Assembly: GCF_016743815.1 (NCBI RefSeq)
Contig: NZ_CP061035.1
Span: forward strand, 870,501 to 934,500
Direction of reading: 5' to 3'
Length of the DNA: 64,000 bases
Source: Sphingomonas aliaeris
Lineage (GTDB): Bacteria > Pseudomonadota > Alphaproteobacteria > Sphingomonadales > Sphingomonadaceae
Below, in pieces: positions 63,495 to 64,000 of the stretch. The notes beneath the pieces were generated by a model. The model was not told where the DNA came from. It did no database searches and saw nothing but the letters and a program-made list of their open reading frames with translations. A program made the translations under genes and the position numbers. Positions within the stretch are counted from its first letter, which is position 1. Every line of letters starts with the position of its first letter.

Positions 63495-64000
63495 TCACGG
63501 TCGCGCTGCCAGCAGCCGGTTGAGGACCTTCGCCACGCGGTCGACCGAATAGGGTTTCTGAAGCAGCTCAAAGCCATGCGAGCCCTCCTCGGCTATGACC
63601 TGGCTATAGCCGCTCGCGAGGACGACCGGGAGAGCGGGATGGTCGCGGCGCAGCCGCTGCGCCAACTCGACTCCATTCATGCCGGGCATCACCACGTCCG
63701 AAAACACCACGTCGAATTTTTCGGGGTGCTGGTTGATCAGGTCGAGCGCCGCCTGCGCATTGGCGGCCCACGTCGTTCCAAACCCGAGATCGTGCAGCAT
63801 CTGGGTCGCGAACTCGCCGACCTGCACATTGTCCTCGACAACCAGAATGCAGCCATGGCCCCTCAGGCTCACGCCTTCCTCGGCGGTTATTGGTTTGTCG
63901 GCCAACATCTCGTCATGCGCACGAGGCAGATACAGCGTGAACCGGGCCCCTTGGCCCGGATCGCTCGCGGTCACGATATCACCGCCTGTCTGCTTGGCGA
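63495..64000 (-). CDS. hybrid sensor histidine kinase, C-terminal receiver (partial)
   Basis: The frame runs off the window end. AKQTGGDIVTASDPGQGARFTLYLPRA is the tail of a HATPase_c domain; after a linker comes a receiver domain (ILVVEDNVQVGEFATQML, phospho-acceptor Asp in VVFSDVVMPGMNGVELA, Lys in LLQKPYS). The rest of the kinase lies beyond 64000. Confidence 0.85.
   Translation of the reverse strand, partial: AKQTGGDIVTASDPGQGARFTLYLPRAHDEMLADKPITAEEGVSLRGHGCILVVEDNVQVGEFATQMLHDLGFGTTWAANAQAALDLINQHPEKFDVVFSDVVMPGMNGVELAQRLRRDHPALPVVLASGYSQVIAEEGSHGFELLQKPYSVDRVAKVLNRLLAARP

Overview
GC-rich alphaproteobacterial DNA, most likely from a sphingomonad (Sphingomonas or a close relative). This rests on the family mix: a Sphingomonas-type copper cluster, TM0106-type nuclease, PAS-LuxR regulator, DUF6894, DUF3618 and YsnF/DUF2382 stress genes, and an EcfG-type promoter. 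No rRNA, tRNA, replication or partition gene was seen, so chromosome versus plasmid cannot be decided. The window is a mosaic of accessory blocks with many mobile elements.

Layout. 0-3.9 kb: a DUF4139 protein, an alpha/beta hydrolase and a zinc alcohol dehydrogenase. 4.2-17.8 kb: a metal and arsenic resistance island. It holds dmeR-dmeF (Ni/Co), arsR-arsC-arsB-arsH, a MerR-controlled glutaredoxin-MauE operon with a Cys-rich exported peptide, DUF411 and DUF305 proteins, copA-copB-PepSY, a cnrY-cnrX-cnrH-like sigma factor circuit, and copC-copD. Four promoters in this island share one -35/-10 pattern with an identical 12-bp gap, so the CnrH-like sigma factor probably controls its own operon plus all the copper units. 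Two related palindromes sit just outside the island. 17.9-20.5 and 29.6-32.1 kb: two near-identical 2531-bp IS91-like elements (tyrosine recombinase plus HUH transposase) in the same orientation, bracketing a 9-kb stress block (DUF2383, AI-2E permease, a protein with six DDPNRGPLDR repeats, desaturase, PAP2, SDR, cupin).

32-46 kb: a second accessory island. Three overlapping tyrosine recombinase genes plus a small helical gene (Tn554 or gamma-mobile-trio-like) sit beside a tightly overlapping cargo operon. The cargo is an orphan HisKA_2-type kinase, an unknown protein, two small MbcA/ParS-like proteins flanking a Cas4-like/RNase H nuclease, and another unknown. This operon is the best candidate for an undescribed system. 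An AlpA-like regulator, an unknown gene and an array of four perfect hairpins follow.

47.5-53.2 kb: a DUF4387/AtuA-like/CitMHS catabolic operon cut by an IS3-family element, a DUF6894 remnant, a Crp/Fnr gene, and a second IS3-family element with a 4-bp target duplication. 53.4-64 kb: Crp/Fnr and PAS-LuxR regulators, then a long envelope-stress operon (DUF2382, OmpA, YsnF, CmpX-like channel, lipoproteins, holin-like, DUF3618), ending in the receiver of a hybrid kinase cut by the window edge.

At least nine genes up to 43.6 kb are broken by what looks like a single missing base, mostly in C/G or A/T runs. I read these mainly as sequence errors and give reconstructed gene extents.
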